64,000 nucleotides of DNA, taken from Afipia sp. Root123D2 (GTDB lineage: Bacteria > Pseudomonadota > Alphaproteobacteria > Rhizobiales > Xanthobacteraceae). The notes under the pieces were generated by a model. It did not search any database, was not told the origin of the DNA, and worked only from the letters and a program-made list of their open reading frames with translations. Shown piece after piece: positions 11,330 to 21,080 of the stretch (position 1 is its first letter; each line of letters begins with the position of its first letter). The position numbers and the translations under genes were made by a program. The stretch covers positions 1,483,838 through 1,547,837 of the forward strand of contig NZ_LMDP01000001.1 in NCBI RefSeq assembly GCF_001425835.1, in the 5' to 3' direction.

Positions 11330-14300
11330 CTATTCGGCCGGTGCCGCCCCCGGCAGCGGAACTGTTCGTCTCCGGTCCCGCAGCCGGTCGATCAGCAGGT
11401 AGATCACCGGCGTGGTGTAGAGCGTCAGGATCTGCGACACGATCAGACCGCCGATAATGGTGATGCCGAGCGGCCGCCGCAGTTCCGTCCCCGGCCCGAC
11501 CGCCAGGACCAGCGGCACGGCTGCAAGCAATGCGGCCATCGTCGTCATCATGATCGGGCGGAAGCGCGCGATGCTGGCCTCGAAGATTGCCTCCGCCGAG
11601 GACAGCCCGCGATGGCGTTCGCCCTCGAGTGCAAAGTCCACGATCATGATGCCGTTCTTCTTGACGATGCCGATCAGCAGAATGATGCCGATGAAAGCGA
11701 TGACTGTTAGCGGCGTGTTGGTGAGTTGCAAGGCCAGCAAGGCGCCAAGACCGGCCGACGGCAAGGTCGAAATGATGGTCAGCGGATGAAGTAGGCTTTC
11801 ATAGAGCACGCCGAGAACGATGTAGACGGCGATCAGCGCGCCCAGGATCAGCAACGGCTGGCGCCCGGTTGTTTTCTGGCTGTCGCCCGCATTTCCGTCG
11901 AAGCTGGTGCGGATGCCTTCGGGCATGTGCAATTCGCCGACCGCGCGCTCGATATTGTTGATTGCTGTCTGCAACGGCACGCCTGGCAGAGTGTCGAACG
12001 AAACAGTGGTCGACGGGAACGACCCCTGATGGAAAATCGACAACGGCGACAGTTCGCGTTTGGTGTGGATGACCGCCGAAAGCGGCACCTGCGCGCCATT
12101 GCTGCCGGCGACGTAGATGCGGTCGAGGTCGGCCGGGTCGCCCTGGAATTGCGATCCCACCTCCATCACAACCTTGTACTGGTTGCGCTGGGTATAGACG
12201 GTCGAGATCTGGCGCTGGGAGAATGCGTTGTTCAGAGCATTGTCGATGTCCTGCACGTCGACGCCGAGACTCGAGGCTTTCTGCCGGTCGATCGACAGTG
12301 TCAGTTGCAACCCTCCGGTTTCGCGGTCGCTGGATACACCGGTGATACCTTCGACGCCTTCCAGTTTCTTGGCGACGATCGGCGACCATTTCGCCAGCAG
12401 ATCGAGATTGGGGCTGACCAGTGTGTACTGATAGTTGGAGTCGCTTTGCCGCCCTCCCGCCCGCAGGTCCTGAGCAGCGAACATGAACAGGCGGATGCCG
12501 GGCACGGCAGTCAGCTTGCGGCGCAACCGGTCGATGACCAGTTGCGTCGACAGACCGTCGCGCTCGGCGACCGGCTTCAGATTGATGAACATGCGGCCGC
12601 GATTGGAGCCGGTACCGTTCACGCCTCCCAGAGACGATCCGATGCCATCGACGGCAGGATCGGCCATCACGATATCCGCAACTTCCTGTTGAAGCCCGAG
12701 CATGGCCTGGAAGGACACGTCAGCCGATGCACGTGTTGAACCGATGATGAGACCACTGTCGTCCTGGGGAAAATAGCTCTTGGGAACCGTCACATACAGT
12801 GTTGCCGTCAAGACAATGGTGGCAATGAACACGATCAGGGTCAGAATCGGGAAACCGAGTACGACGCGCAAGGTCCGTTCGTAGAAACTCACCACGCGCG
12901 ACAGCGTCCCCTCGACCAGCCGGTCGAAGCGTGTCGCATCCGCTGAAACGGCTTCCTTGACGTAATGTGCACAGATCATCGGTGTCACGGTCAGCGACAC
13001 CACCATCGACACCAGGATTGCGAAGGTCAGCGTTATCGAGAACTCGCGGAACAGCCGCCCGACGATGCCGTCCATGAAGATCAGCGGAGTGAATGCGGCG
13101 ATCAGCGACAGGCTGATCGAGAGCACGGTGAACCCGATCTGCTTCGATCCCTCGAGCGCGGCCTGATACGGCGTCAACCCTCGTTCGAGATTGCGATACA
13201 TATTCTCGATCATGACAATCGCGTCGTCGACCACGAAGCCGACGGAAATCGCCAGCGCCATCAGCGACAGATTGTCGATCGAATAGCCTGCAAGCCACAT
13301 CCCGGCGCATGTGCCGGTCAGCGCCAGCGGCACCGAAATGCCTGCTGCGATGGTCGGCGTGAGCCGGCGCAGGAAGATGAAGACGACGACCATCACCAGA
13401 AAAGCGGTCGCAAACAACGTCCACTCCATGTCGTCGACGCTGGCCCGGATCGTGCCGGTGCGATCGGAGAGAATCGATATTTCCACGCCGCCCGGAATCC
13501 ATTGTTTCAATTCAGGCAGCAACGCCTTCACCCGATCGACGGTCTCGATGACATTGGCGTCGGGCTGCTTGGTGATCAGGATCAGCACGGCCGGCTGCTT
13601 GTTGAACCATGCAAACGAGCGGCTGTTGCGGGTGGAATCCTCGACCGTAGCGATATCCGACAGGCGCACCGAATTGCCGTTGGAGTTCTTGACAATGATG
13701 TCGCGGAACTGGACGGCGGTTCGCATTTGCGGATTGATCGCGATGGTTTCTCCTAACCGGTCGCCGTCGAAGATGCCGACCGGTCCGATCGGATTGGCAT
13801 TGACGATCGCGGTTCTCACATCCTCGCTGGAAATTCCGGCGGTCGCCAATGCTCCCGGATTGATCTGGATGCGTACCGCCGGTTGATCCGCGCCGCTCAC
13901 AGTCGCCTCGCCCACCCCCGGCACCTGCGAGATACGCTGTGCCACGACGGTGTCGGCGATGTCGTACATCGCACTCGGCAGGATGGTCTTTGAGGTCAGC
14001 GCGATGATCAGGACTGGTGAGGCAGCGGGATTGAGTTTGCGGAACTTCGGCAGTGTCGGGAGATCGGTCGGCAAATCACTCAGCGACGCGTTGATTGCGG
14101 CCTGAACATCGCGTGCGGCCTTGTCGATGTCGCGGCCGATGGCGAATTGCAGCGAAATGCTCGTCGAACCGATCGAGCTTTGCGAGGTGATCTGATCGAT
14201 GCCGGAAATCTCGCCGAGCCGTCGCTCCAGCGGGGCTGCGACGGTCGCGGCCATCACCGAGGGGTCAGCTCCCGGCCGTTGGGCGCTGACGCGGATTGAT

Positions 14301-14431
14301 GGGAAATCAACCGCCGGCACACTGGCGACCGGAAGGAAGTTGTAGGCCACCGCACCGACAAGAAACAGGCCGATCGCCAGCAACGTGGTGCCGACCGGCC
14401 GTCTGATGAAGGGTTCAGAGAGCGAACTCAA
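11330..14431 (-). CDS. RND multidrug efflux pump inner-membrane subunit (MdtC-like)
   Basis: A 1033-residue HAE1-type RND transporter with the usual topology: TM1, large periplasmic loop, TM2-7, second loop, TM8-12. VGFVVDDAIVMIEN in TM4 contains the paired Asp of the proton relay, and GIVKKNGIMIVDFALE in TM10 carries the relay Lys. Its start overlaps the stop of the preceding RND gene by four bases. Two different RND subunits in tandem behind one adaptor is the MdtABC pattern, where the products form a B2C heterotrimer; that assembly is inferred here. It is the last gene of the four-gene operon. The substrate range is unknown. Confidence 0.93.
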   Translation of the reverse strand: MSSLSEPFIRRPVGTTLLAIGLFLVGAVAYNFLPVASVPAVDFPSIRVSAQRPGADPSVMAATVAAPLERRLGEISGIDQITSQSSIGSTSISLQFAIGRDIDKAARDVQAAINASLSDLPTDLPTLPKFRKLNPAASPVLIIALTSKTILPSAMYDIADTVVAQRISQVPGVGEATVSGADQPAVRIQINPGALATAGISSEDVRTAIVNANPIGPVGIFDGDRLGETIAINPQMRTAVQFRDIIVKNSNGNSVRLSDIATVEDSTRNSRSFAWFNKQPAVLILITKQPDANVIETVDRVKALLPELKQWIPGGVEISILSDRTGTIRASVDDMEWTLFATAFLVMVVVFIFLRRLTPTIAAGISVPLALTGTCAGMWLAGYSIDNLSLMALAISVGFVVDDAIVMIENMYRNLERGLTPYQAALEGSKQIGFTVLSISLSLIAAFTPLIFMDGIVGRLFREFSITLTFAILVSMVVSLTVTPMICAHYVKEAVSADATRFDRLVEGTLSRVVSFYERTLRVVLGFPILTLIVFIATIVLTATLYVTVPKSYFPQDDSGLIIGSTRASADVSFQAMLGLQQEVADIVMADPAVDGIGSSLGGVNGTGSNRGRMFINLKPVAERDGLSTQLVIDRLRRKLTAVPGIRLFMFAAQDLRAGGRQSDSNYQYTLVSPNLDLLAKWSPIVAKKLEGVEGITGVSSDRETGGLQLTLSIDRQKASSLGVDVQDIDNALNNAFSQRQISTVYTQRNQYKVVMEVGSQFQGDPADLDRIYVAGSNGAQVPLSAVIHTKRELSPLSIFHQGSFPSTTVSFDTLPGVPLQTAINNIERAVGELHMPEGIRTSFDGNAGDSQKTTGRQPLLILGALIAVYIVLGVLYESLLHPLTIISTLPSAGLGALLALQLTNTPLTVIAFIGIILLIGIVKKNGIMIVDFALEGERHRGLSSAEAIFEASIARFRPIMMTTMAALLAAVPLVLAVGPGTELRRPLGITIIGGLIVSQILTLYTTPVIYLLIDRLRDRRRTVPLPGAAPAE

Positions 14432-17400
14432 TGCAGACCCTCGGTCACCCCGGCGATCGGCGGCGACGGCAGGTCACCGGCGGGCGGCACGGCTTTTTCG
14501 ATGCGGCGATTGATACGGTCGAGCGCCAGATAGATCACGGGCGTGGTGTAAAGCGTCAGCAACTGGCTGAGCAGCAGTCCGCCGATGATCGAGACGCCGA
14601 GTGGGAAGCGCAGTTCCGCGCCGGTGCCGCTTTCCAGCGCCAGCGGCAGCGCACCGAACAACGCGGCCAGAGTCGTCATCATGATTGGCCGGAAGCGCAG
14701 GAGGCATGCCTGCACGATCGCATCGTAAGGCGTCATGCCCTGATGACGCTCCGCCTCAAGCGCGAAGTCGATCATCATGATCGCGTTCTTCTTGACGATG
14801 CCCATCAGCAGGATGATGCCGATCAGGCCGATCACCGACAGATCCTGCCCGCACAGGATCAGCGCCAGAATAGCGCCGATGCCCGCGGACGGAAGCGTCG
14901 ACAGGATCGTGATCGGATGGATGTAGCTTTCGTACAGAACGCCCAGCACGATGTAGATCGTGATCAGCGCCGCGAGAATCAGCCACGGCTGCCCCGCCAG
15001 CGAGCGGGAGAACTCGGCAGCATCGCCGGAATACAGCCCGGTGATGATGTTCGGCATCCCGATTCGCTTCTCGATCTCGGCGATCCGGGTCACGGCGTTG
15101 CCGAGTGCCTCGCCCGGCGCCAGATTGAAGCTGAGCGAAACCGCCGGAAACTGTGCCTGATGCGAGATCGCCAGCGGCGCCGTCGTCCGTTTCAGGGTAG
15201 CGATGGTGCCGATCGGCACCTGTGCGCCCGCGGTTCCGGGCACGTAGAGTTTCGATAGCACCGAGGCGTCACGCTGATATTCGGGCATGGCCTCGAGCAC
15301 CACGCGATACTGGTTGGCCTGACCATAGATCGTCGAAACCTGGCGCTGGCTGAAGGCGTCATTGAGCGTGTCGTTCACCGCCTGCAACGAGACGCCGAGT
15401 TGTCCGGCACGCTGCCGATCAACATCGATCAACGCTCGCAATCCGCCTTCCTGCGATTCTGACGAAACATCCTGGAACAACGGGTCGCGGCGCATCTCCT
15501 GAACAAGCCGGTTCGCCCACAGCGTCACGTCCGGCGCGTTGGTCCCGGTCTGGGTGTATTGGTACTGTGATCGGCTGGCGCGAGTGCTGATCTGGATATC
15601 CTGCACCGGCTGGAAGTAAACGGTCATCCCCGGAATCGACGCGACGCGTTCCTTAAGCCGGGTCACGATATCCCCGACACCGAGCTTGCGATCACCGCGC
15701 GGCTTCAGCGTCATTACCAGACGCCCCACATTGGTGGTCGGGTTGACGGAGCCTGCGCCGATCACCGACACCACGCCGGTCACGTCAGGGTCCGCTTGTA
15801 CAGCCTTGGCGACGGCTTCCTGCCGCGCTTGCATTTCAGTGAATGACACGTCCGGCCCGGCTTCGGTCACGGCGGTAATCGACGCCGTGTCCTGGAGCGG
15901 CAGGAAGCCTTTCGGAGCCACGATATAAAGACCGACAGTGAGGATGATGGTCAGGAACGTGACCACCAGTGTCGCGCGCTGATGCCGCAACACCCACAAC
16001 AACGTGCGATGGTAGGATTCGACAGTGCGGTCGATAAACGCGCTGACCGCGGCAAGGCCGGGGATTGCCCGCTCCTCGCCATGCGCTTTCAGCATTCGTG
16101 AACACATCATCGGCGTCAGCGTCAGCGAGACGATTGCCGACGTCACCACGGCAATCGTCAGGGTCAGCGCGAATTCGCGGAACATGCGCCCGACCAATCC
16201 CGACATGAACAGCAGTGGAATGAACACCGCGATCAGCGAGACCGTGAGCGAAATCACCGTGAACCCGATTTCCTTCGCACCGCGCAACGATGCATCCATT
16301 GCGCTTTCGCCATTCTCCATGTGGCGAACGATGTTTTCGATCATGACGATGGCGTCGTCGACCACGAACCCGGTGCCGATGGTCAGCGCCATCAATGAAA
16401 GGTTGTCGAGGCTGAAGCCCGCAAAATACATGATGCCGAAGCTGGTGATCAGCGACAGCGGAAGGGCAACGCCCGCGATGATGGTCGCGCGTATCGAGCG
16501 CAGGAACAGTAACACCACCAGCGTGACCAGGATTACGCTGAGGACGAGCGTGAACTGAACGTCCTTCACGGACGCCTTGATGGTGTCGGTGCGATCGCTG
16601 ACGATGGACAGCTTCACCGCCGCCGGAACGGCCTTCTGCAATTTCGGAATTTCGGCACGGATTTGCCGGACGACATCGATGACATTGGCGCCGGGCTGGC
16701 GCTGGATGTCGATGATGACTGCCGGCGTTCCTTGGTACCAGCCGCCGGTCTTGTCGTTCTCAAGTCCGTCCACGATCTGCGCGACGTTGCCGATCGTGAC
16801 CGGCGAGCCGTTGCGGTACGCGATGATGATCGCCTTGTAGGCATCGGCTGCGGCGATCTGGTCATTGGCCGCGATGGTGTAGGCCTGCTGGGCGCCGTCG
16901 AGCGAGCCTTTCGGGCCCGAGACGTTGGCGCCGGCAATGGCGGTGCGCAGATCCTCCATCGAAATGCCGTAGGCCGCGAGCCGGGACAAATCGGCCTGCA
17001 CCCGGACCGCGGGCTTCAATCCACCGAGGACGGAGACGCGCCCGACACCGCTGATCTGTGCGAGGCGCTGAGCCATCATCGTGTCGGCAAGATCGCTCAT
17101 TGAGCGAAGCGACACCGTCTCGGACGTCAGCGCCAGCGTCATCACCGGCGCATCGGCGGGATTTACCTTGGCGTAGGTCGGCGGATACGGCAGGTTTTTC
17201 GGCAGCGTTCCGGCGGCAGCGTTGATCGCCGCCTGCACGTCTTGCGTGGCACCGTCGATGTCGCGGTTGAGGTCGAACTGCAGCGAGATCTGGCTGACGC
17301 CGAACGAACTCGTCGAGATCATCGTCGACAGCGCCGGGATTTGCCCGAGTTGCCGTTCCAGCGGCGCGGTCAAAAGCGACGCCACCACATCCGGGCTCGC

Positions 17401-17559
17401 ACCCGGCAATTGCGTCGACACCTGCACCGTCGGGAAATCGACCTGCGGCAACGCGGACACCGGCAGCGACCAGTATCCCAGAGCGCCGCCGATCAGAAGC
17501 GCGATACCGAGCAACGACGTCGCGATCGGGCGGCGGATGAATGGTTCGGAGACGCTCAT
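14428..17559 (-). CDS. RND multidrug efflux pump inner-membrane subunit (MdtB-like)
   Basis: A 1043-residue RND transporter, paralogous to its downstream neighbour. The TM4 proton-relay block is TGFVVDDAIVMIENI and the TM10 block is GIVKKNAIMMIDFALEAER, both intact. It starts MSVSEPFIRRPIATSLL, 29 bases after the adaptor gene, and its stop overlaps the next RND gene (ATGA). With the adaptor and outer-membrane factor it should form a tripartite drug pump using the proton gradient. No TetR or two-component regulator gene is next to the operon. Confidence 0.93.
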   Translation of the reverse strand: MSVSEPFIRRPIATSLLGIALLIGGALGYWSLPVSALPQVDFPTVQVSTQLPGASPDVVASLLTAPLERQLGQIPALSTMISTSSFGVSQISLQFDLNRDIDGATQDVQAAINAAAGTLPKNLPYPPTYAKVNPADAPVMTLALTSETVSLRSMSDLADTMMAQRLAQISGVGRVSVLGGLKPAVRVQADLSRLAAYGISMEDLRTAIAGANVSGPKGSLDGAQQAYTIAANDQIAAADAYKAIIIAYRNGSPVTIGNVAQIVDGLENDKTGGWYQGTPAVIIDIQRQPGANVIDVVRQIRAEIPKLQKAVPAAVKLSIVSDRTDTIKASVKDVQFTLVLSVILVTLVVLLFLRSIRATIIAGVALPLSLITSFGIMYFAGFSLDNLSLMALTIGTGFVVDDAIVMIENIVRHMENGESAMDASLRGAKEIGFTVISLTVSLIAVFIPLLFMSGLVGRMFREFALTLTIAVVTSAIVSLTLTPMMCSRMLKAHGEERAIPGLAAVSAFIDRTVESYHRTLLWVLRHQRATLVVTFLTIILTVGLYIVAPKGFLPLQDTASITAVTEAGPDVSFTEMQARQEAVAKAVQADPDVTGVVSVIGAGSVNPTTNVGRLVMTLKPRGDRKLGVGDIVTRLKERVASIPGMTVYFQPVQDIQISTRASRSQYQYTQTGTNAPDVTLWANRLVQEMRRDPLFQDVSSESQEGGLRALIDVDRQRAGQLGVSLQAVNDTLNDAFSQRQVSTIYGQANQYRVVLEAMPEYQRDASVLSKLYVPGTAGAQVPIGTIATLKRTTAPLAISHQAQFPAVSLSFNLAPGEALGNAVTRIAEIEKRIGMPNIITGLYSGDAAEFSRSLAGQPWLILAALITIYIVLGVLYESYIHPITILSTLPSAGIGAILALILCGQDLSVIGLIGIILLMGIVKKNAIMMIDFALEAERHQGMTPYDAIVQACLLRFRPIMMTTLAALFGALPLALESGTGAELRFPLGVSIIGGLLLSQLLTLYTTPVIYLALDRINRRIEKAVPPAGDLPSPPIAGVTEGLH

Positions 17560-17588
17560 CTCATCGTTCCGCGATCATATCGGTTCAA

Positions 17589-18839
17589 TTAGCGGCGGCC
17601 CTTTTTTTGCTGGCGCTTCTGTGGCGCGAGATCCTGCTCCGGCGTACTTTCTTGACCGATGGAGACCTTCGCGCCATCGGCAAGGTTGGCGAACCCGGTT
17701 GTCACGACGCGATCTTCGACCGTCAGCCCCTTGGCGATCACCGCATCGGTTTCGGTCTGCTGGGTGACTGTAATCGGTTTTGCCTTCACGATGTTGTCCG
17801 CGCCGATCACATACGCGAAAGTGCCGCTCGGGCCGCGCTGAACGGCGGCGGTTGGAACCACGAGGGCCTTGTCGAGGGTCTGCACCTTCAGGCGCACATT
17901 GACGAACTGCCCCGGCCAGAGCTGGAAGTCGGCGTTGGGAAACTCGGCCTTGATCTTCACCGTGCCGGTTGTTTGATCGACCTGATTGTCGACGCCGGTC
18001 AGTTTGCCCTTATCGACAATCGTCTTGCCGTCATTGCCGAACACGTCAGTTTCCAGGGTGCCTTTCGCCGCCGCTGCATTGACCCGCACGATCTGCTGCT
18101 GTGGCAGGCTGAACTGCACCGCAATCGGCTGCAATTGCGTGATGACGACGATGCCGGTTGCATCGGAGGCATGAACGATGTTGCCTTGATCAACCTGTCG
18201 CAAACCGGCGCGGCCGGACAGCGGCGCGATGATCTTGGTATAGTCCAGGGTGGTCTTGGCGTTGTCGATCGCCGCCTGATCGGACTGCACCAGCGCCTCG
18301 AGTTGCGCAACGGTGGCGCGCTGGGTATCGGCCTGTTGCGCTGATCCGGCTTTCGAGGCGGCGAGCTGTTGATAGCGCGTCAGATCGATGCGCGCGTTCG
18401 CGAGTTGTGCTTCGTCCTGGGCCTTCTTGGCAACGGCCTGATCGTATTGTGCCTTGTAGATCGCCGGATCGATCTCGGCGAGAACGTCGCCGGCTTTCAC
18501 GTCCTGCCCTTCCTTGAAATTCACCGACAGCAGCTTGCCATCGACCTGGGCGCGGACCGTAACCGTGTTGAGCGCGCGGACTGTTCCGACGCCGTCGAGA
18601 TAGACCGGCATGTTTTCGATACGCGGGCTCGCAGCCAGCACAGGAACGGCTTGCTCCGGTATTGTGCGCCCTGCGCGATGCTCCTGCTGATAGGACGACC
18701 AGATGATGTAACCGAGGCCGCCGACAATCAGCAGGGCGATGGCGATGGACACCGTGCGTCGGCGGGCGCCTGATGCCACCTTGGCGACGCCCTCGCCGGC
18801 TGCTTTAGCCGTGTCGTTCAGATCGGGCTTAAAGAGCAT
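17589..18839 (-). CDS. RND efflux periplasmic adaptor subunit (MdtA-like)
   Basis: A 416-residue membrane-fusion protein starting MLFKPDLNDTAKAAG, preceded by AAGGGG at suitable spacing. After a cytoplasmic leader a single TM (SIAIALLIVGGLGYIIW) anchors it. The split lipoyl domain (TVRAQVDGKLLSVNFKEGQDVKAGDVLAEID ... IIAPLSGRAGLRQVDQGN), the helical hairpin between the halves and the beta-barrel domain are in the normal order. The tail is basic and Gln/Lys-rich. Its first 11 bases overlap the end of the outer-membrane factor gene, so the two are translationally linked. Confidence 0.93.
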   Translation of the reverse strand: MLFKPDLNDTAKAAGEGVAKVASGARRRTVSIAIALLIVGGLGYIIWSSYQQEHRAGRTIPEQAVPVLAASPRIENMPVYLDGVGTVRALNTVTVRAQVDGKLLSVNFKEGQDVKAGDVLAEIDPAIYKAQYDQAVAKKAQDEAQLANARIDLTRYQQLAASKAGSAQQADTQRATVAQLEALVQSDQAAIDNAKTTLDYTKIIAPLSGRAGLRQVDQGNIVHASDATGIVVITQLQPIAVQFSLPQQQIVRVNAAAAKGTLETDVFGNDGKTIVDKGKLTGVDNQVDQTTGTVKIKAEFPNADFQLWPGQFVNVRLKVQTLDKALVVPTAAVQRGPSGTFAYVIGADNIVKAKPITVTQQTETDAVIAKGLTVEDRVVTTGFANLADGAKVSIGQESTPEQDLAPQKRQQKKGRR

Positions 18840-20310
18840 TGCTCGCCCCTTCAACCTTCGGCATCCATCCGCCTCCAAGCGCCTGGTACAGGCTGACGAT
18901 GGCCTGAAGCCGTGCGAGCTGAGCCTGCGCCAGCGAATCCTCAGCCTGAAATAACGTCAATTGCGTGTTTAGCACAGTGACGATGTCGGCAGTTCCGGCC
19001 GTTAACTGCCGCGTGGACAGGTCGAAAGCCCGCCGCGAGGCTGACACGACGATCCTCTGTAATCGGAGCCGCTCGGTCGTCTGCCGGATCGCCACCAAGG
19101 CGTTATCGACGTCGGCGAATGCCGACACCACGGTCTTGCGGTAGGTCTGCAGCAACTCGTCCTGCTGGGCTTTGGTCAGATCGAAATTGGCCTGAATTCG
19201 TCCGGCATCGAAGATCGGCTGGGTTAGTCCGGCGGCCAGACTGAAGAAGGCCGATTGCGGCGAGAAGAGCGCCACGAGCGCCGCGCTTTGATAGCCGCCC
19301 TGCCCGGTCAGTTGAATGCTCGGGAAGAACTGCGCCCGCGCGCTGCCGACATTGGCGGTGGCAGCCGCGAGTTGTGCTTCCTGTCGTCGGATGTCGGGGC
19401 GTTGGGTCAACAACTCGGACGGCAGTCCGGGCGTGACGCGCGGAGCGGATATCCGGTTTAATGAGCCGCCAATGACGCGGAGGCTCTGTGGTGGGCGCGC
19501 CACGAGCGTCGCGAGGATGTTCTGGTTCTGCGCAAGCGTCTGGCGTAACGGCGGCAACTGCGCCCGCTGGTTGCCCAGCAGGCTTTCCTGCTGGGCGAGA
19601 TCGAGGTCTGAGCCGGTGCCGGCGTCGACCCGCGCCTTGATGGCGTCGTAGACGCGCTGGGCGCTGGCGATATTGCGCTGCGCCGTTGCAATCCGGTCCT
19701 GAGCCGCCAAAACCTGGAAATAGGCGTTTGCCACGCTCGCCATTGTGGTGAGAGCGACAACGTCACGATCGAAACGGTTGGCATTTGCCGTTTCCTCGGC
19801 TGCCCGAAGAGCATCGCGGTTCTTGCCCCAGAAATCGATTTCGTAGCTCGCGCTCAGTGTGGCCGAATAGGTCGTGACCTCACCGCGCCTCAATGTCGTT
19901 CCGCTCGTCACGGAGCTCGATGTGTTCGACGACCTGGATCGCGTTGCTGACAGACCGCCATCGACCGCCGGAAACAGACTGGCGCCGGCTTGTCGCGCGA
20001 GGGCATCTGCCTGCAGGATACGGGATGTCGCCGCGGCGATATCCAGATTCACGGTGTGGGCTTCTTCGATCAGGGTAGTGAGTTCGCGGGACCGGAAGCC
20101 GCCCCACCAGTCCAGCGCGGGTGGATGTTCCTGCCCCCGGCTTGCGTCGGATTTGTAGGCGGCGGGAATATCGAGCGCGGGGTCTGGAAGATCGGTGGTC
20201 AAAATACAGCCCGACGAGGACGCAACGGCCGCAAGCAGGGCACATGTCGCCGCCGGCCGCGACAGCCGCGCGCGTATGTCGCGTAAAGATTGAATCTGGA
20301 ACAAGACCAC
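18829..20310 (-). CDS. NodT-family RND efflux outer-membrane lipoprotein
   Basis: An outer-membrane factor of the NodT/OprM type. The body includes DWWGGFRSRELTTLIEEA, NVDIAAATSRILQADALARQAGA-type hairpins and the repeated AYFQVLAAQDRI / AFADVDNALVAI blocks. A hydrophobic leader ends at a cysteine (AAVASSSGC), consistent with a lipoprotein signal although the lipobox is weak. The start is uncertain. A GTG at the given position yields a 35-residue leader, whereas the longest frame starts at a GTG 31 codons upstream with no plausible signal peptide before it. It is the first gene of the pump operon and overlaps the adaptor gene. Confidence 0.85.
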   Translation of the reverse strand: MVLFQIQSLRDIRARLSRPAATCALLAAVASSSGCILTTDLPDPALDIPAAYKSDASRGQEHPPALDWWGGFRSRELTTLIEEAHTVNLDIAAATSRILQADALARQAGASLFPAVDGGLSATRSRSSNTSSSVTSGTTLRRGEVTTYSATLSASYEIDFWGKNRDALRAAEETANANRFDRDVVALTTMASVANAYFQVLAAQDRIATAQRNIASAQRVYDAIKARVDAGTGSDLDLAQQESLLGNQRAQLPPLRQTLAQNQNILATLVARPPQSLRVIGGSLNRISAPRVTPGLPSELLTQRPDIRRQEAQLAAATANVGSARAQFFPSIQLTGQGGYQSAALVALFSPQSAFFSLAAGLTQPIFDAGRIQANFDLTKAQQDELLQTYRKTVVSAFADVDNALVAIRQTTERLRLQRIVVSASRRAFDLSTRQLTAGTADIVTVLNTQLTLFQAEDSLAQAQLARLQAIVSLYQALGGGWMPKVEGASNAL

Positions 20311-21080
20311 CAGCCAAGGGATTCGCTGAACAAGGCGGTATTCTAGCGACCCGGCTGGATAGCGGACAGCTATGTTAATGTGAGCGCACCCTGAGTACTC
20401 CACAGGGAGCTGCGCCAGACATTCAAGTTTGTCCTGAAAAATATGAACTTTTGGCGCACCGCGTATTGTGAACAGCCATTCATTACAAAGATTTCACCCG
20501 ATATTTTCGATCCATTGATGCGCATTTGTCACGTCGGCGTTCCGGGCGGGTCGTGACCGCGAGCTAAGCTCTGCGATATGCGAGCATCCACGATGGAGCG
20601 GCGCTCGCGGACCCGAAGCGTCTCCGGGCAATTCAAGGCAACCGGACGCTTGGTGCGGCGCCCGGGCCGGAATCGGTTTCGACGAGAACGTATTCCGGTC
20701 GCCTTTCCGTAGCCCAGGCGCTCGATGCTTCTGCTGCATCCATCGACCTCAAGTTGCGGATTTTCGAGACGGGCGCCGCGGCCCTCGCCCCTCTTCAGGT
20801 CAGTGCAGGAAATTGACATCGACAAATCTAATACGTTCATTTGTCTGCCCTCCCATGACACTTAAAATCATGTGGCGCGGTTCACCGGAGGTCTTGCGTC
20901 TTTGGCTCAAAGGCGCGAGGTTTATGCACACCGCAGCCGATGGACAATCCAGCGTGCCGGCGGTGCAAGAGGGGCTGGGCAGTTTCAAAACGGGAAATCC
21001 CAAACTCAGACGGCAACCACTCGGACAATACACTTCCGGATACCGGATACAGAGCCGCATCAGATTGATGGACTTGTGCG
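20311..21080. other. Divergent intergenic region with an imperfect palindrome
   Basis: Roughly 770 bases separate the efflux operon from the cfa gene. Open frames here (for example one at 20813-21088) have no recognisable family or good ribosome site. An interrupted palindrome with arms CCGGAAT (20667-20673) and ATTCCGG (20692-20698) is the only clear structure. The region should hold both promoters, but no unambiguous boxes were seen. Confidence 0.5.
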